Shown here: positions 1-7,938 of the stretch, piece by piece
Numbering within the stretch: the first letter of the stretch is position 1
Layout: each line of letters begins with the position of its first letter
Assembly: GCA_037441765.1 (NCBI GenBank)
Contig: JBBIRM010000057.1
Span: 1 to 15,778 of the forward strand
From: JBBIRM01 sp037441765
GTDB taxonomy: Bacteria; Desulfobacterota; BSN033; UBA1163
Length of the DNA: 15,778 nt
Direction of reading: 5' to 3'
The notes under the pieces: generated by a model
Told to the model about the DNA's origin: nothing
Seen by the model: only the letters and a program-made list of their open reading frames with translations
Database searches by the model: none
Translations under genes and position numbers: made by a program

Positions 1-14
1 TCCCCCTCACCTTT

Positions 15-38
15 GTCCTCTCCCCAGGGGGAGAGGAG
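15..38. repeat. GC-rich palindrome at the left window edge
   Basis: Positions 17-24 (CCTCTCCC) pair with 29-36 (GGGAGAGG) around a 4-base loop, and T16-A37 adds one more pair. No T-tract follows on either strand, so it does not look like a rho-independent terminator. Its make-up (pyrimidine-rich arm, tight loop, purine-rich arm) resembles the dispersed intergenic palindromes seen in many bacterial genomes. That is inference, since only one copy lies in this window and the element may continue left of base 1. Confidence 0.5.
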
Positions 39-48
39 ATCAGAAGTG

Positions 49-77
49 GTGCACTATTAAAACTTAAAGAGTGCACT
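49..77. repeat. Direct repeat of GTGCACT, 22 bases apart
   Basis: GTGCACT occurs at 49-55 and again at 71-77. The core GTGCAC is itself a palindrome, and the two copies are offset by 22 bases, about two helical turns, which is the geometry of a paired operator. No promoter hexamers can be confidently placed around it. The leader from 40 to 231 contains no other convincing element apart from a G-rich stretch near 147-161. A regulatory role is speculative. Confidence 0.2.
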
Positions 78-231
78 TTTGATTTTTAGCTAACATATTT
101 TTTTCTGAGACTTCTGAAAAATTATTTAAACCGAGTTTTATAAACTGGGGAGGTGGGGTGGAAAAGCCTCAAATTTCCGTAGATGAAAGAACTATTGAAT
201 AAGATCTATCAAGGTGATATGTTTAACATTA

Positions 232-960
232 ATGCAAATGTGTTCAAAAAAAGGAATACTCTACATCGTCTCTACCCCTATAGGTAACCTTGAAGATATT
301 TCCCTTAGAGCCCTTCGTGTGTTAAAAGAGGTTGATTTAATAGCCGCTGAGGACACTCGACGGACTGGCCTGCTTCTTAAACATTACGAAATCAAAACGC
401 CACTCACAAGCTATTTTGAAGGAAACGAATTAAAAAAAAGATATTCGATCGTCACAAAATTGAGACATGGAGACCAGGTTGCCCTTGTCTCCGATGCAGG
501 CACGCCAGGCATCTCGGACCCTGGATATCGCCTTATTCAGCTGGCGATTGAAAACGAGATCCCGGTCGTTCCAATCCCTGGGCCTTCTGCCCTCATTACT
601 GCCCTAAGTGTGGCCGGCCTTCCAACAGATGCCTTTCTCTTCAAAGGCTTTCTTCCACACAAATCTAAAAAGAGAAGGGAGTTGCTTAAAGATTTAGAAG
701 ACGTTCGAGAAACCCTCATCTTTTATGAATCCCCTCACCGTCTTGCCCAAACCCTGAAGGATATCCTTGAAATTCTTGGTGACCGTAAGATGGTCCTGAC
801 CAGGGAATTGACCAAAATTTATGAAGAGATTATAAGGGGAAGTGTAAGCGAGATTATCAAACAGATAGAAGATAGAAAGATAAAAGGGGAAATCACTCTT
901 GTCATCTCTGGAAAGGTTCGAAAGGATGAATCTCTTCTCAACGCCAGAAAGGACGGGTAA
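232..960 (+). CDS. rsmI: 16S rRNA (cytidine-1402-2'-O)-methyltransferase RsmI
   Basis: RsmI uses S-adenosylmethionine to 2'-O-methylate C1402 of 16S rRNA in the ribosomal P site and acts in the cytoplasm. The tetrapyrrole-methylase fold is clear: the TPIGNL motif is at residues 15-20, AEDTRRT near 39-45, DAGTPGISDPG at 88-98, PGPSA at 116-120 and FKGFLP at 137-142. At 242 residues it is shorter than E. coli RsmI because the C-terminal extension is missing, as in many bacterial homologues. I chose the ATG at 232, which has AAGGTGAT (211-218) upstream at rather long spacing. A GTG at 214 and an ATG at 238 are in-frame alternatives. The 3' end overlaps the convergent trkH by 23 bases, leaving no room for a terminator. 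It stands alone on this strand, and what lies upstream is outside the window. Confidence 0.95.
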   Translation: MQMCSKKGILYIVSTPIGNLEDISLRALRVLKEVDLIAAEDTRRTGLLLKHYEIKTPLTSYFEGNELKKRYSIVTKLRHGDQVALVSDAGTPGISDPGYRLIQLAIENEIPVVPIPGPSALITALSVAGLPTDAFLFKGFLPHKSKKRRELLKDLEDVRETLIFYESPHRLAQTLKDILEILGDRKMVLTRELTKIYEEIIRGSVSEIIKQIEDRKIKGEITLVISGKVRKDESLLNARKDG

Positions 961-2377
961 AGATTACCAGGACAGTGAAAAGTTCTAACCGACCCACCAA
1001 CATCAAAAAGGAGAGAACCCATTTCCCAATCGCAGGAAGATGGGAATAATTGTCTGCGGGGCCAACTCCTCCAATCCCAGGTCCCACATTTCCAAGTGTA
1101 GCCGCAACTGCTCCAACAGAGGTATCGATGTCCAGACCCAGTCCAGTCATGATCAGGACACTTAAAAAGAAAATCAATATATAGGTTGCCACAAATCCCA
1201 TAATGTTTAAAACCAAGGCCTCACTGACAGTTCGATCTCCAATCCTGATCGGAAAGATTCCATGGGGATGGAACAATTTTTTTAGTTCAGAGCCAATGAA
1301 TTTAAAGACGATCATCACCCTTACCTGCTTCATCCCCCCTCCTGTAGAACTGGTACAGCCTCCAAACATCATTAAGGCCAAAAGTAGGATTTGTGCGACA
1401 AAAGGCCATCGTTCATAGTTTTCCGTAACAAAACCGGTCGTTGTAACGATAGAAACAATCTGAAAAAGGGATCCCCTGATTAATTCTTCTGAAAAGACCT
1501 CTCCCCGCATGAAACGTGCGATTAAGACAAATCCGGTAGTGCCAAGGATGATGCAAAAGAAGAAACGAAACTCTGGATTGATAAAGTAGCGGTTAACCTT
1601 CCCTCTTAAGGCCCAATAGTGGAGTGAAAAATTTGTCCCCGCAATAAACATAAAAACAATGAGGATATAGTGAACATAGGGAGATGGATATGTAGCGATG
1701 TTATTATTTGTAGGGGTAAATCCACCTGTTGCAAGGGTTCCAAACGTGATACAGATAGATTCAAAGAAGGAGAGCCCTCCTAACTTTAGAAGAAAAATTT
1801 CCATCAAAGTGAAGATAAGGTATGCACCCCAAAGGATTTTCGCCGTCTCACTAATTCGTGGTGAAAGTTTATCTTTTATAGGCCCTGGAACCTCTGCTTT
1901 GAATAGCTGAACGCCTCCAACCCCCAAAAAAGGGAGGACGGCTACAGCCAGAGCAATTACTCCCATGCCTCCCAGCCACTGGGTCATGTTTCTCCAAAGA
2001 AGAAGACTTTTAGGAAGTTTTTCAATATCGGTGAGGATGGTCGCTCCTGTAGTCGTAAATCCTGACATGGTTTCAAAAAAGGCATCAGTTAATGAAGGGA
2101 TGTACCCAGAGGTAATAAAAGGTAAAGCCCCAAAGAGAGAGAAAGTGACCCAGCATAGAGTTACGGTTAAATAGGCTTCACGGACCTGAAACTCAAATGG
2201 TTTTTTAGTCAGGAACCGAAGGATGAAACTTATCACTCCCATCCCGATCATTTGATAGAGATAGAGAAAATGAAGTCCATCCATTTCGTAGAGGGAAAAA
2301 CACAAAGGGAGAAGGAAAAAACCACTAAGTAGCAACCAAAGGCTGGATAAGAGATAAAGAATGTTGGAAAATTTCAA
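938..2377 (-). CDS. trkH: Trk potassium uptake system membrane subunit TrkH
   Basis: This is the ion-conducting subunit of a Trk potassium transporter in the inner membrane. It partners the NAD-binding regulator TrkA encoded just upstream. The four selectivity-loop repeats are visible with their glycines: SGFTTTGAT at 105-113, ATGGFT at 216-221, TTTGFV at 312-317 and GNVGPGIG at 429-436. The CTSSTGGGMK segment (341-350) and the ending GRLELFTVLVIF are typical of TrkH. The open frame can be stretched to a TTG at 2437 inside trkA, but no ATG exists before residue 32. The TTG at 2377 is preferred: it follows the trkA stop by 10 bases, carries GAGGGG at 2381-2386, and gives a 479-residue protein of normal TrkH length. 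The TTG start may keep its translation low relative to TrkA. Confidence 0.93.
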   Translation of the reverse strand: MKFSNILYLLSSLWLLLSGFFLLPLCFSLYEMDGLHFLYLYQMIGMGVISFILRFLTKKPFEFQVREAYLTVTLCWVTFSLFGALPFITSGYIPSLTDAFFETMSGFTTTGATILTDIEKLPKSLLLWRNMTQWLGGMGVIALAVAVLPFLGVGGVQLFKAEVPGPIKDKLSPRISETAKILWGAYLIFTLMEIFLLKLGGLSFFESICITFGTLATGGFTPTNNNIATYPSPYVHYILIVFMFIAGTNFSLHYWALRGKVNRYFINPEFRFFFCIILGTTGFVLIARFMRGEVFSEELIRGSLFQIVSIVTTTGFVTENYERWPFVAQILLLALMMFGGCTSSTGGGMKQVRVMIVFKFIGSELKKLFHPHGIFPIRIGDRTVSEALVLNIMGFVATYILIFFLSVLIMTGLGLDIDTSVGAVAATLGNVGPGIGGVGPADNYSHLPAIGKWVLSFLMLVGRLELFTVLVIFTRPFWR

Positions 2378-2380
2378 CGT

Positions 2381-2386
2381 CCCCTC
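2381..2386 (-). promoter_or_regulatory. Ribosome binding site that decides the TTG start of trkH
   Basis: On the minus strand the trkA stop TAA (2390-2388) is followed by TGAGGGGACG and then TTG at 2377. GAGG sits about five bases before the TTG, a workable Shine-Dalgarno distance. No ATG or GTG is in frame nearby, so this site supports TTG as the real start. Confidence 0.55.
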
Positions 2387-2387
2387 A

Positions 2388-3728
2388 TTATGAAAATTTC
2401 TTTTCAATCGATGGAATCGCCTGAGGAAGTACCACAACGATGGCCTTATCCCCTGGTTTTATGGTACTTCTGCCAAATGGTATGAGAACCTCATCCCCCC
2501 GTACTATGGCGGCAATGATTGAGCCTTTTGGAAGGCTGAGATCCTTTAGGAACTTTCCTATCAATTTGTTTGACTCCATGATCTGAAATTCAATAGCCTC
2601 CGCCTCGATCCCGTGAAGGGTGGCTGCGGAAAGAATGGATCCCCTTCTTATAAACCTCAATATGGCACTGGCAGTTGCCAGACGGACATTGACCGTGGAA
2701 TCTATCCCGATGACGGGAAGGAGAGGAAGATAGGTCTGTTTGTTCACCAAAGCAATCGTTTTTTGAATGCCAATGTGTTTGGCAAGCAGACATGAAAGGA
2801 TGTTAATCTCATCATCAGAAGTCACCGCAATCAGGGCATCCATATTGAGAAGGCCCTCCCTGGCCAGTGTATCAATTTCGGTTCCATCCGCCTGATAAAC
2901 CGAAGTCCTTTTAAGCTGAGAGGCAATCTGGAGGGATTTTCCCTTGTTTGATTCCACTAATGTCACGTCAACCTTCTTCTCCAGTTTTTCAGCCAATCCC
3001 CTCCCAATCTTCCCTCCTCCAAGGATCATGATTCTTTCAAGTCTCTGATCCATTTTCCCGGTGAGGGATAGTACCTGAGGAAGATTTTCTCTTTTTGTCA
3101 CTACAAAGACTTGATCATTTTTACTAAAAAAGTCTTGGCCGGTAGGGATAATAGTCCTATCCCCCTTGAGCATGGCCACAACCCTAAAATTCCTTCTATC
3201 TTCTTCTGTTCCAATATCTTTTAAGGGTTTATTGAGATAGGGACAATTTGTATCAAGTTTGAGCCCCACCAATAATATTCTTCCCCCCTCAAATTCAATT
3301 ATCTCAGAGGCAGATGCTCTCATTAAAAGACGGGCAATCTCTTCTATGACCTCCTCTTCTGGGTGGATGAAAAGATCTACCCCCATATCTTCTGGCCTTA
3401 AAATGGAGGAAGGATGATAATACTCAGGATTCCTGACACGCGCAATTCTTCGTTTCACTCCCATCTTAGAGGCCATCATGCAGGCAAGGATATTGACCTC
3501 ATCAACCCCTGAGGCAGCAATTAAAAGATCTGAAGATTCCAGTCCTGCCTCCTTTAAAACACTCTGGCTGGAGGCGTTCCCTTGAATAACCGCCACATCC
3601 ATGGCCTCTTGAACATGGGCACACTTATCAGGGTCAATATCGACCAGGACCAAATCGTGTTTTTCAAAAGATAGCCTCTTGGCCAAATAGAACCCAACCT
3701 CTCCAGCCCCTATAATGACAATCTTCAT
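2388..3728 (-). CDS. trkA: Trk system potassium transport regulator TrkA (two RCK domains)
   Basis: TrkA is the peripheral cytoplasmic subunit that gates TrkH in response to nucleotide binding. The 446-residue protein shows the full tandem arrangement. Rossmann RCK-N 1 has GAGEVG at residues 7-12 and an acidic strand end near D30-D32. It is followed by a TrkA-C region at about 140-215, a second Rossmann domain with GGGKIG at 237-242, and a second TrkA-C region at about 365-446. Length and layout match E. coli-type TrkA rather than the single-RCK KtrA. The ATG at 3728 is preceded by a purine-rich GGGGAAGAG. The gene follows ktrA after 24 bases and precedes trkH by 10 bases, so co-transcription is very likely. 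Confidence 0.95.
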   Translation of the reverse strand: MKIVIIGAGEVGFYLAKRLSFEKHDLVLVDIDPDKCAHVQEAMDVAVIQGNASSQSVLKEAGLESSDLLIAASGVDEVNILACMMASKMGVKRRIARVRNPEYYHPSSILRPEDMGVDLFIHPEEEVIEEIARLLMRASASEIIEFEGGRILLVGLKLDTNCPYLNKPLKDIGTEEDRRNFRVVAMLKGDRTIIPTGQDFFSKNDQVFVVTKRENLPQVLSLTGKMDQRLERIMILGGGKIGRGLAEKLEKKVDVTLVESNKGKSLQIASQLKRTSVYQADGTEIDTLAREGLLNMDALIAVTSDDEINILSCLLAKHIGIQKTIALVNKQTYLPLLPVIGIDSTVNVRLATASAILRFIRRGSILSAATLHGIEAEAIEFQIMESNKLIGKFLKDLSLPKGSIIAAIVRGDEVLIPFGRSTIKPGDKAIVVVLPQAIPSIEKKFS

Positions 3729-3752
3729 CTCTTCCCCACCCCTTTGAGTTTC

Positions 3753-4400
3753 CTATCGGACCCTTTGGATATCCTCTTCCTTCCCGATGACCACTAATAT
3801 ATCACTGTCTTTGATGACGAAGTCCGCTCGTGGGATCATCAGGATTCTCTCTGGAAGGACCTCCCGGATAGCAATCACTTCAATATGATATTGACTTCTC
3901 AGATGGAGCTCACCGATGGTCTTTCCGATAAAATGTTTTGGGGGTGCAAGTTCACAAATATTATAGTCCTCTGACAGGGGGAGATAATCAAGGATGTTCT
4001 GGGAGATCAGACTCTTAGCCACTCTGTCTGCCATCTCCTTTTCTGGAATAATGACTTCCGTTGCACCTACTTTTTCCAATACATGTTTATGGTCTTCATC
4101 AGGTGCCTTCACAATAATCCGTTTCACCTTCATCTCTTTGAGGTGAAGGGTAATCAGAGTGGCTGAAGCCAAATCCTCACCAAAGGAGATAATAACTATA
4201 TCATCCTCCTGGATCCCAATGGCCTCCATCACCTCTTTATCTGTGCCATCTGCGAGAATGGCTTTTGTTGCATGGTCTTTGATCTTCTGAACTATCTCTC
4301 TATTTTTATCAATTGCAATCACCTCGAATCCATTCTCATAAAGGTCTTTAGCAATATTAAAACCGAAAATCCCCAATCCAATCACCACAACCCGTTTCAT
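3753..4400 (-). CDS. ktrA: KtrA-type potassium uptake regulator (single RCK unit)
   Basis: This is a cytoplasmic gating subunit of a Ktr potassium transporter. KtrA proteins form octameric rings under KtrB and bind ATP/ADP or NAD(H). The 215-residue protein has one RCK-N Rossmann domain with GLGIFG at residues 8-13 and an acidic residue at the end of strand two (AIDKN). A single RCK-C region begins near residue 150 (the FIGKTIGELHLR segment) and is of the kind that binds c-di-AMP in some Gram-positive homologues; whether it does so here is unknown. The ATG at 4400 has GGGGAG about eight bases upstream. It lies 67 bases after ktrB and 24 bases before trkA. The half-length form next to a KtrB-like channel is why I call it KtrA rather than a second TrkA. 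Confidence 0.88.
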   Translation of the reverse strand: MKRVVVIGLGIFGFNIAKDLYENGFEVIAIDKNREIVQKIKDHATKAILADGTDKEVMEAIGIQEDDIVIISFGEDLASATLITLHLKEMKVKRIIVKAPDEDHKHVLEKVGATEVIIPEKEMADRVAKSLISQNILDYLPLSEDYNICELAPPKHFIGKTIGELHLRSQYHIEVIAIREVLPERILMIPRADFVIKDSDILVVIGKEEDIQRVR

Positions 4401-4467
4401 TTAATTCTCCCCTGTTTTTAAATTTTTTTATTCCGCACTTCAATTTCCCAAATCCACAATCAGAAAA

Positions 4468-5844
4468 TCAGCCCACCATTACGCTTTCTTCTGCATAAGT
4501 CAAACCCCTTTCCCCTGTCACTCTTGAAAGGGAAAATGCAAGAGTCAGGGGGCCTACCCTTCCTGCAAACATCATTAAAATTACAGCCAGTTTCTGTGGG
4601 TCACTCAATTTTGGAGTTACCCCCATTGAAAGTCCAACTGTTCCAAATGCTGAAACGGTCTCAAAAAGATATTCCACAAAAAAGTGACGACTCTGAAGGG
4701 GTGGAAGATTACTACCTCCCAAAATCAGGAGCAATGAGGTGATGAGGGAGACTGAAAATGCAGAGGCAAAAATAATCGAGACGGTGCGACTTATGGTTTC
4801 TCTTGGGATTGTTCGATTAAGGATGTTTACCTCCTCATTCCCCTTCAATCTATTCCAGATCATGAGTAGAAGAATTGCAGCACTGGTCGTCTTCACCCCT
4901 CCACCTGTAGAACCAGGAGAAGCACCGATGAACATGAGGATAAGCAAAAAGAGGATGGTGGCATTTGTCAAGGCAGAAATTTCGACCGTATTAAATCCAG
5001 CAGTCCGAGGAGTAATAGATTGGAATAAAGATATCAAAATTTTATCCAGTGTTGAAACATCCTTGAGAATGTGATTCCTTTCAAAAAAGTAGAAAATGAC
5101 GGCCCCAAGAATAATAAGTATCGCCGTAGTGATGAGAACGAGTTTCGTATGAATGGAAAGTTTCTTTTGTTTCCCTTTAAGGTAAGAAAAGACTTCATAA
5201 TGGACAATAAACCATATACCTCCTAAGATAATCAATCCCATTACTGTTAAATTGATGATCAGGTCTCCCTGAAAACCAATGAAACTGTTTGAAAAAAGAG
5301 AAAAACCTGCGTTATTAAATGCTGAAACTGCATGGTATAGGGCCTTGTAAAAGGCCACCCTTATTGAGTCATCCAGAGAAAAACGAAGAAATAAAATGAA
5401 CGTCCCAACGGATTCAAAGGCAAAAGCAAACAAAAGGATAGATTTGATGATGACGAGGAAGTCCTTTCTGGGGGTATGAAGAAAGGTAGATTGAACGATC
5501 TCCCTTCCTTTGAAGGAGATCCCTCTTCCCATCAGGATGAAAAAGATGGTGGAGAAAGTGATGATTCCCAGGCCTCCAATCTGGATTAGACAAAGGGTGA
5601 TTATTTGACCTATCAGAGAAAGGTCTTTACCTGTTTCGACTACGACAAGTCCTGTGACACAGACCGCAGAGGTTGAGGTAAAAAGGGCATCGATAAATCG
5701 GAGAGGTCCCTTTGTTGCGGAGAAAGGAGACCAGAGGAGAAAGGTCCCTATAAGGATAACTGAGATAAAACTGAGAATAAATATTCTCGATGGGGAAAGA
5801 TACTTTGAGAGGAAGATTTTAATCCGGATAAGAATCCTCATCAT
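4468..5844 (-). CDS. ktrB: Ktr/Trk family potassium channel subunit KtrB
   Basis: This is an inner-membrane potassium uptake protein of the TrkH/KtrB superfamily. It is hydrophobic throughout, with four pore-loop repeats: TSTSAVCVTGL (residues about 57-67), SAFNNAGFSL (175-184), ITPRTAGFNT (278-287) and SAFGTVGLSMG (399-409), plus the conserved PGSTGGGVKT (311-320) of the gating-loop region. Residues are counted from the upstream GTG. At about 458 residues and without the extra N-terminal helices of TrkH, it fits KtrB, and the adjacent single-RCK KtrA supports this. The start is uncertain: GTG at 5847, ATG at 5844 and ATG at 5841 are consecutive, with no strong Shine-Dalgarno. The 70 bases upstream show no convincing promoter, so it may be read from the operon above. 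Confidence 0.92.
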   Translation of the reverse strand: MMRILIRIKIFLSKYLSPSRIFILSFISVILIGTFLLWSPFSATKGPLRFIDALFTSTSAVCVTGLVVVETGKDLSLIGQIITLCLIQIGGLGIITFSTIFFILMGRGISFKGREIVQSTFLHTPRKDFLVIIKSILLFAFAFESVGTFILFLRFSLDDSIRVAFYKALYHAVSAFNNAGFSLFSNSFIGFQGDLIINLTVMGLIILGGIWFIVHYEVFSYLKGKQKKLSIHTKLVLITTAILIILGAVIFYFFERNHILKDVSTLDKILISLFQSITPRTAGFNTVEISALTNATILFLLILMFIGASPGSTGGGVKTTSAAILLLMIWNRLKGNEEVNILNRTIPRETISRTVSIIFASAFSVSLITSLLLILGGSNLPPLQSRHFFVEYLFETVSAFGTVGLSMGVTPKLSDPQKLAVILMMFAGRVGPLTLAFSLSRVTGERGLTYAEESVMVG

Positions 5845-5916
5845 CACTCAAGGAAACCCAACCTTTCGTCCCAAAAAGCAGCCTGCATTCACACCACAAG
5901 AAAGGGGGTTCCAAAT

Positions 5917-7461
5917 TTAAAAGATGTCAGCAGAGAAAATATAGATCTCTGTATCCTTATCTTTCCAGGCATTAGACGGAAGGCCTGCCTTCTGACAAGT
6001 ATGTTCCAAAAAGGTCTTCCGATCCCACCCATATTCGGTGGCAACTTGAGGAAGCAGGAGCCCGGAATACCAACCCTTTTTGATGTAGATACCATGTTTC
6101 CCGACTTCAATCTCATTTATATCAGCAATCTTTTTCAAGGGAGTCAATACTGAGATCTCAATATCCAGTTCTGGAATCTCTTTTTCTGTGACCGGTGGGA
6201 AACGGGGATCTTGAAAGGCAGCCGCTTCGGCCATCTTTTCAATGGTCTTATGGAGCGGACCTTGACCTTCTATATATCCAATGCATCCCCTCAGTTCACC
6301 TCTTTTGTGAATGGATACAAATGCTCCGCGATTCTCCTTAAGTTTAAGCGAATCCACCTTAAACTCTGGCACAGCCTTCCCTTTGGCCTTATTCTCAATG
6401 ACAGTCCTTGCAATATGATGTAATATTTTCTTCTCTTCTTCACTTAAACCCAAATCAACCCCAACCTTCTTCCCCTCTTTCATCTTTTCTATACCTCCAG
6501 AAACCTTATAAAGGACACCTGCTGCGTAGCCAACCACTCGTCCCCTCTCTCCTGTAACATCTCCTGAATTGAGATATTTGAGGACCCTTCCTTTATTAGC
6601 ACCTAACATTTTAGATGCCAGCATGACGGAGAGAATTGGACCACCTCCACAGGCTTCGCAACGACCTTCCTTTAAATCTCGGTTCAATCCTGCAGGATCA
6701 AACCGTTCAATATGATTTAAAACAATCCTGTCAAGTGAAACCGCCTTTTCATAGGGATGAAAGTGAGAAAGATCAGAACTTGCAACCAATAATGCCTTTT
6801 TCCCCTCGATGGCTTCGGCCACTGCAGAGGCAAGTCTTTGGCAGGTCTCCCAACTCCAATAGGGCTCCATCACAATCGCAACGAGTTTAAACGACTTCAA
6901 GACCATTTGAAGAAATGGAAGTTGAATCTCCAATGAATGTTCCTTAGCATGAGCCTCGGGAATAAATTGAAACTCTTTATGAGCCTCCATAATCTTTCTT
7001 GAGATTTCAGTATCTATCTGAACAATCCCAAGGGGTGTCCGGAACCCACCCCTATCATAGACAGAGGCTCCCCTAAAAAGGGCATGATGGCTTGGGGCCA
7101 ATACAACCACCGTATCGAACCCTTTACCTTCAAGAAGTTTATAGGCATAGGCTGCTACCTGCCCTGAATAGATGTATCCTGCATGGGGGGAGATTAAACC
7201 AACAATCTCCCCTTCCAATTTCTCTACCCTTGCATTCTCTAAATATCTCTTCACCTCCCTGAGAAGGGTCTCTTTGTTCCCTGGATACCATGACCCTGCA
7301 TAAACAGGTTCTCTTATCTCTTCCATCCCCTTCCCCACGAAGGGGCTCTTAGCCTCACAGCGCATCCCTAAGAGCCCAAGAAAAATAATCAGAATAGGAA
7401 CCAAAAAGAATCTGCTCAATCTCCATAATACATTAATCCATCCTCGCCTTCTCGGAACCAT
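5917..7461 (-). CDS. AmmeMemoRadiSam system B-A fusion (Memo-like plus AMMECR1) with N-terminal hydrophobic segment
   Basis: This is a two-domain fusion. Residues about 50-320 match the Memo family (AmmeMemoRadiSam protein B). All four metal-site residues of human Memo have visible equivalents: H93 in SPHAGY, H125/H126 in APSHH, H233 in SSDLSHF and C271 in CGGGPI. Residues about 335-514 form an AMMECR1 domain (protein A) with the hallmark LRGCIG at 390-395 and AAFQDPRFPPV near 414-424. The biochemical function is not established. Ahead of Memo lies a basic stretch (RRRGWINVLWRLSR) and a hydrophobic run at 18-32, an apparent signal peptide or anchor. No good lipobox precedes C35. The ATG at 7461 has no clear Shine-Dalgarno. 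M46, just after GGGGAAGGGG, would give a cytosolic form without the leader. The radical SAM partner of this system is not in the window. Confidence 0.9.
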   Translation of the reverse strand: MVPRRRGWINVLWRLSRFFLVPILIIFLGLLGMRCEAKSPFVGKGMEEIREPVYAGSWYPGNKETLLREVKRYLENARVEKLEGEIVGLISPHAGYIYSGQVAAYAYKLLEGKGFDTVVVLAPSHHALFRGASVYDRGGFRTPLGIVQIDTEISRKIMEAHKEFQFIPEAHAKEHSLEIQLPFLQMVLKSFKLVAIVMEPYWSWETCQRLASAVAEAIEGKKALLVASSDLSHFHPYEKAVSLDRIVLNHIERFDPAGLNRDLKEGRCEACGGGPILSVMLASKMLGANKGRVLKYLNSGDVTGERGRVVGYAAGVLYKVSGGIEKMKEGKKVGVDLGLSEEEKKILHHIARTVIENKAKGKAVPEFKVDSLKLKENRGAFVSIHKRGELRGCIGYIEGQGPLHKTIEKMAEAAAFQDPRFPPVTEKEIPELDIEISVLTPLKKIADINEIEVGKHGIYIKKGWYSGLLLPQVATEYGWDRKTFLEHTCQKAGLPSNAWKDKDTEIYIFSADIF

Positions 7462-7486
7462 TGCTATAATTTATAACGGTTTGGAC

Positions 7487-7930
7487 CTATCTTTTACTAT
7501 CCAGTAGAAGTGTTACTGGCCCATCATTGACAAGATGGACCTCCATTTTGGTTTGGAACTCTCCTGTCTGGATAGGAATGCCCTCTCTCCTCAACTCTGA
7601 AATAAACCGATCATAAACTGTTTTGGCAATGGTTGGCTCTTCTGCTTCTGTAAAGGATGGCCTCCTTCCTTTTCGACAATCACCATAAAGGGTAAACTGG
7701 GAAACGACAAGTATCTCTCCCCCGATCTCTTTGAGGGAAAGGTTGAACCTCTCAGATTCATCTTCAAAGATTCTGAGATGTGGGATTTTTGAAGTGAGAT
7801 AGGTAAGGTCACTTTCGCCATCGCCCCTTGCCACCCCGATAAAGACCAGGAGGCCTTTGCCAATCTTTCCTGTAATTCGGCCGTCCACCCTTACCTCAGC
7901 AGATTTCACCCTCTGAATCACAGCCCTCAT
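7487..7930 (-). CDS. dtd: D-aminoacyl-tRNA deacylase
   Basis: DTD hydrolyses D-amino acids (and glycine mischarged on tRNA-Ala) from tRNA, a cytoplasmic proofreading activity. The protein is 147 residues, the usual length. It begins with the family's MRAVIQRV and carries SQFTL at 77-81, RKGRRPSF at 86-93 and the cross-subunit Gly-cisPro motif NDGPVT at 135-140. The ATG at 7930 is chosen because it gives the canonical N-terminus and has GAGGG at 7936-7940, five bases upstream. A TTG at 7942 overlapping the stop of the EF-G gene is an unlikely alternative. Only eight bases separate it from the preceding gene, so translation is probably coupled. Confidence 0.96.
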   Translation of the reverse strand: MRAVIQRVKSAEVRVDGRITGKIGKGLLVFIGVARGDGESDLTYLTSKIPHLRIFEDESERFNLSLKEIGGEILVVSQFTLYGDCRKGRRPSFTEAEEPTIAKTVYDRFISELRREGIPIQTGEFQTKMEVHLVNDGPVTLLLDSKR

Positions 7931-7938
7931 CTTAACCC

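Noticed and set aside
183..287. 34-codon open frame overlapping the rsmI start in another frame
   Set aside because: It has an ATG but no Shine-Dalgarno, no recognisable domain, and runs out inside the well-conserved rsmI N-terminus. A frameshift at the A7 run (246-252) was considered, but rsmI is intact without it.
4739..5074. 111-codon plus-strand open frame inside ktrB
   Set aside because: It is a shadow of the ktrB pore-loop region on the other strand, with no ribosome binding site or family motif.
5845..5916. Riboswitch (such as a c-di-AMP ydaO type) ahead of ktrB
   Set aside because: The gap is only about 70 bases, too short for that class, and no paired elements or terminator were found.
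7355..7364. Lipoprotein signal (Cys35) in the Memo-AMMECR1 fusion
   Set aside because: The residues before the cysteine are Gly-Met-Arg, and Arg at -1 does not fit a lipobox. A signal peptide or membrane anchor is more likely.
7442..7447. Twin-arginine (Tat) motif in the RRR stretch of the same leader
   Set aside because: RRRGWIN lacks the usual S/T before the pair and the hydrophobic residue pattern after it, and the hydrophobic run is strong, which favours Sec.
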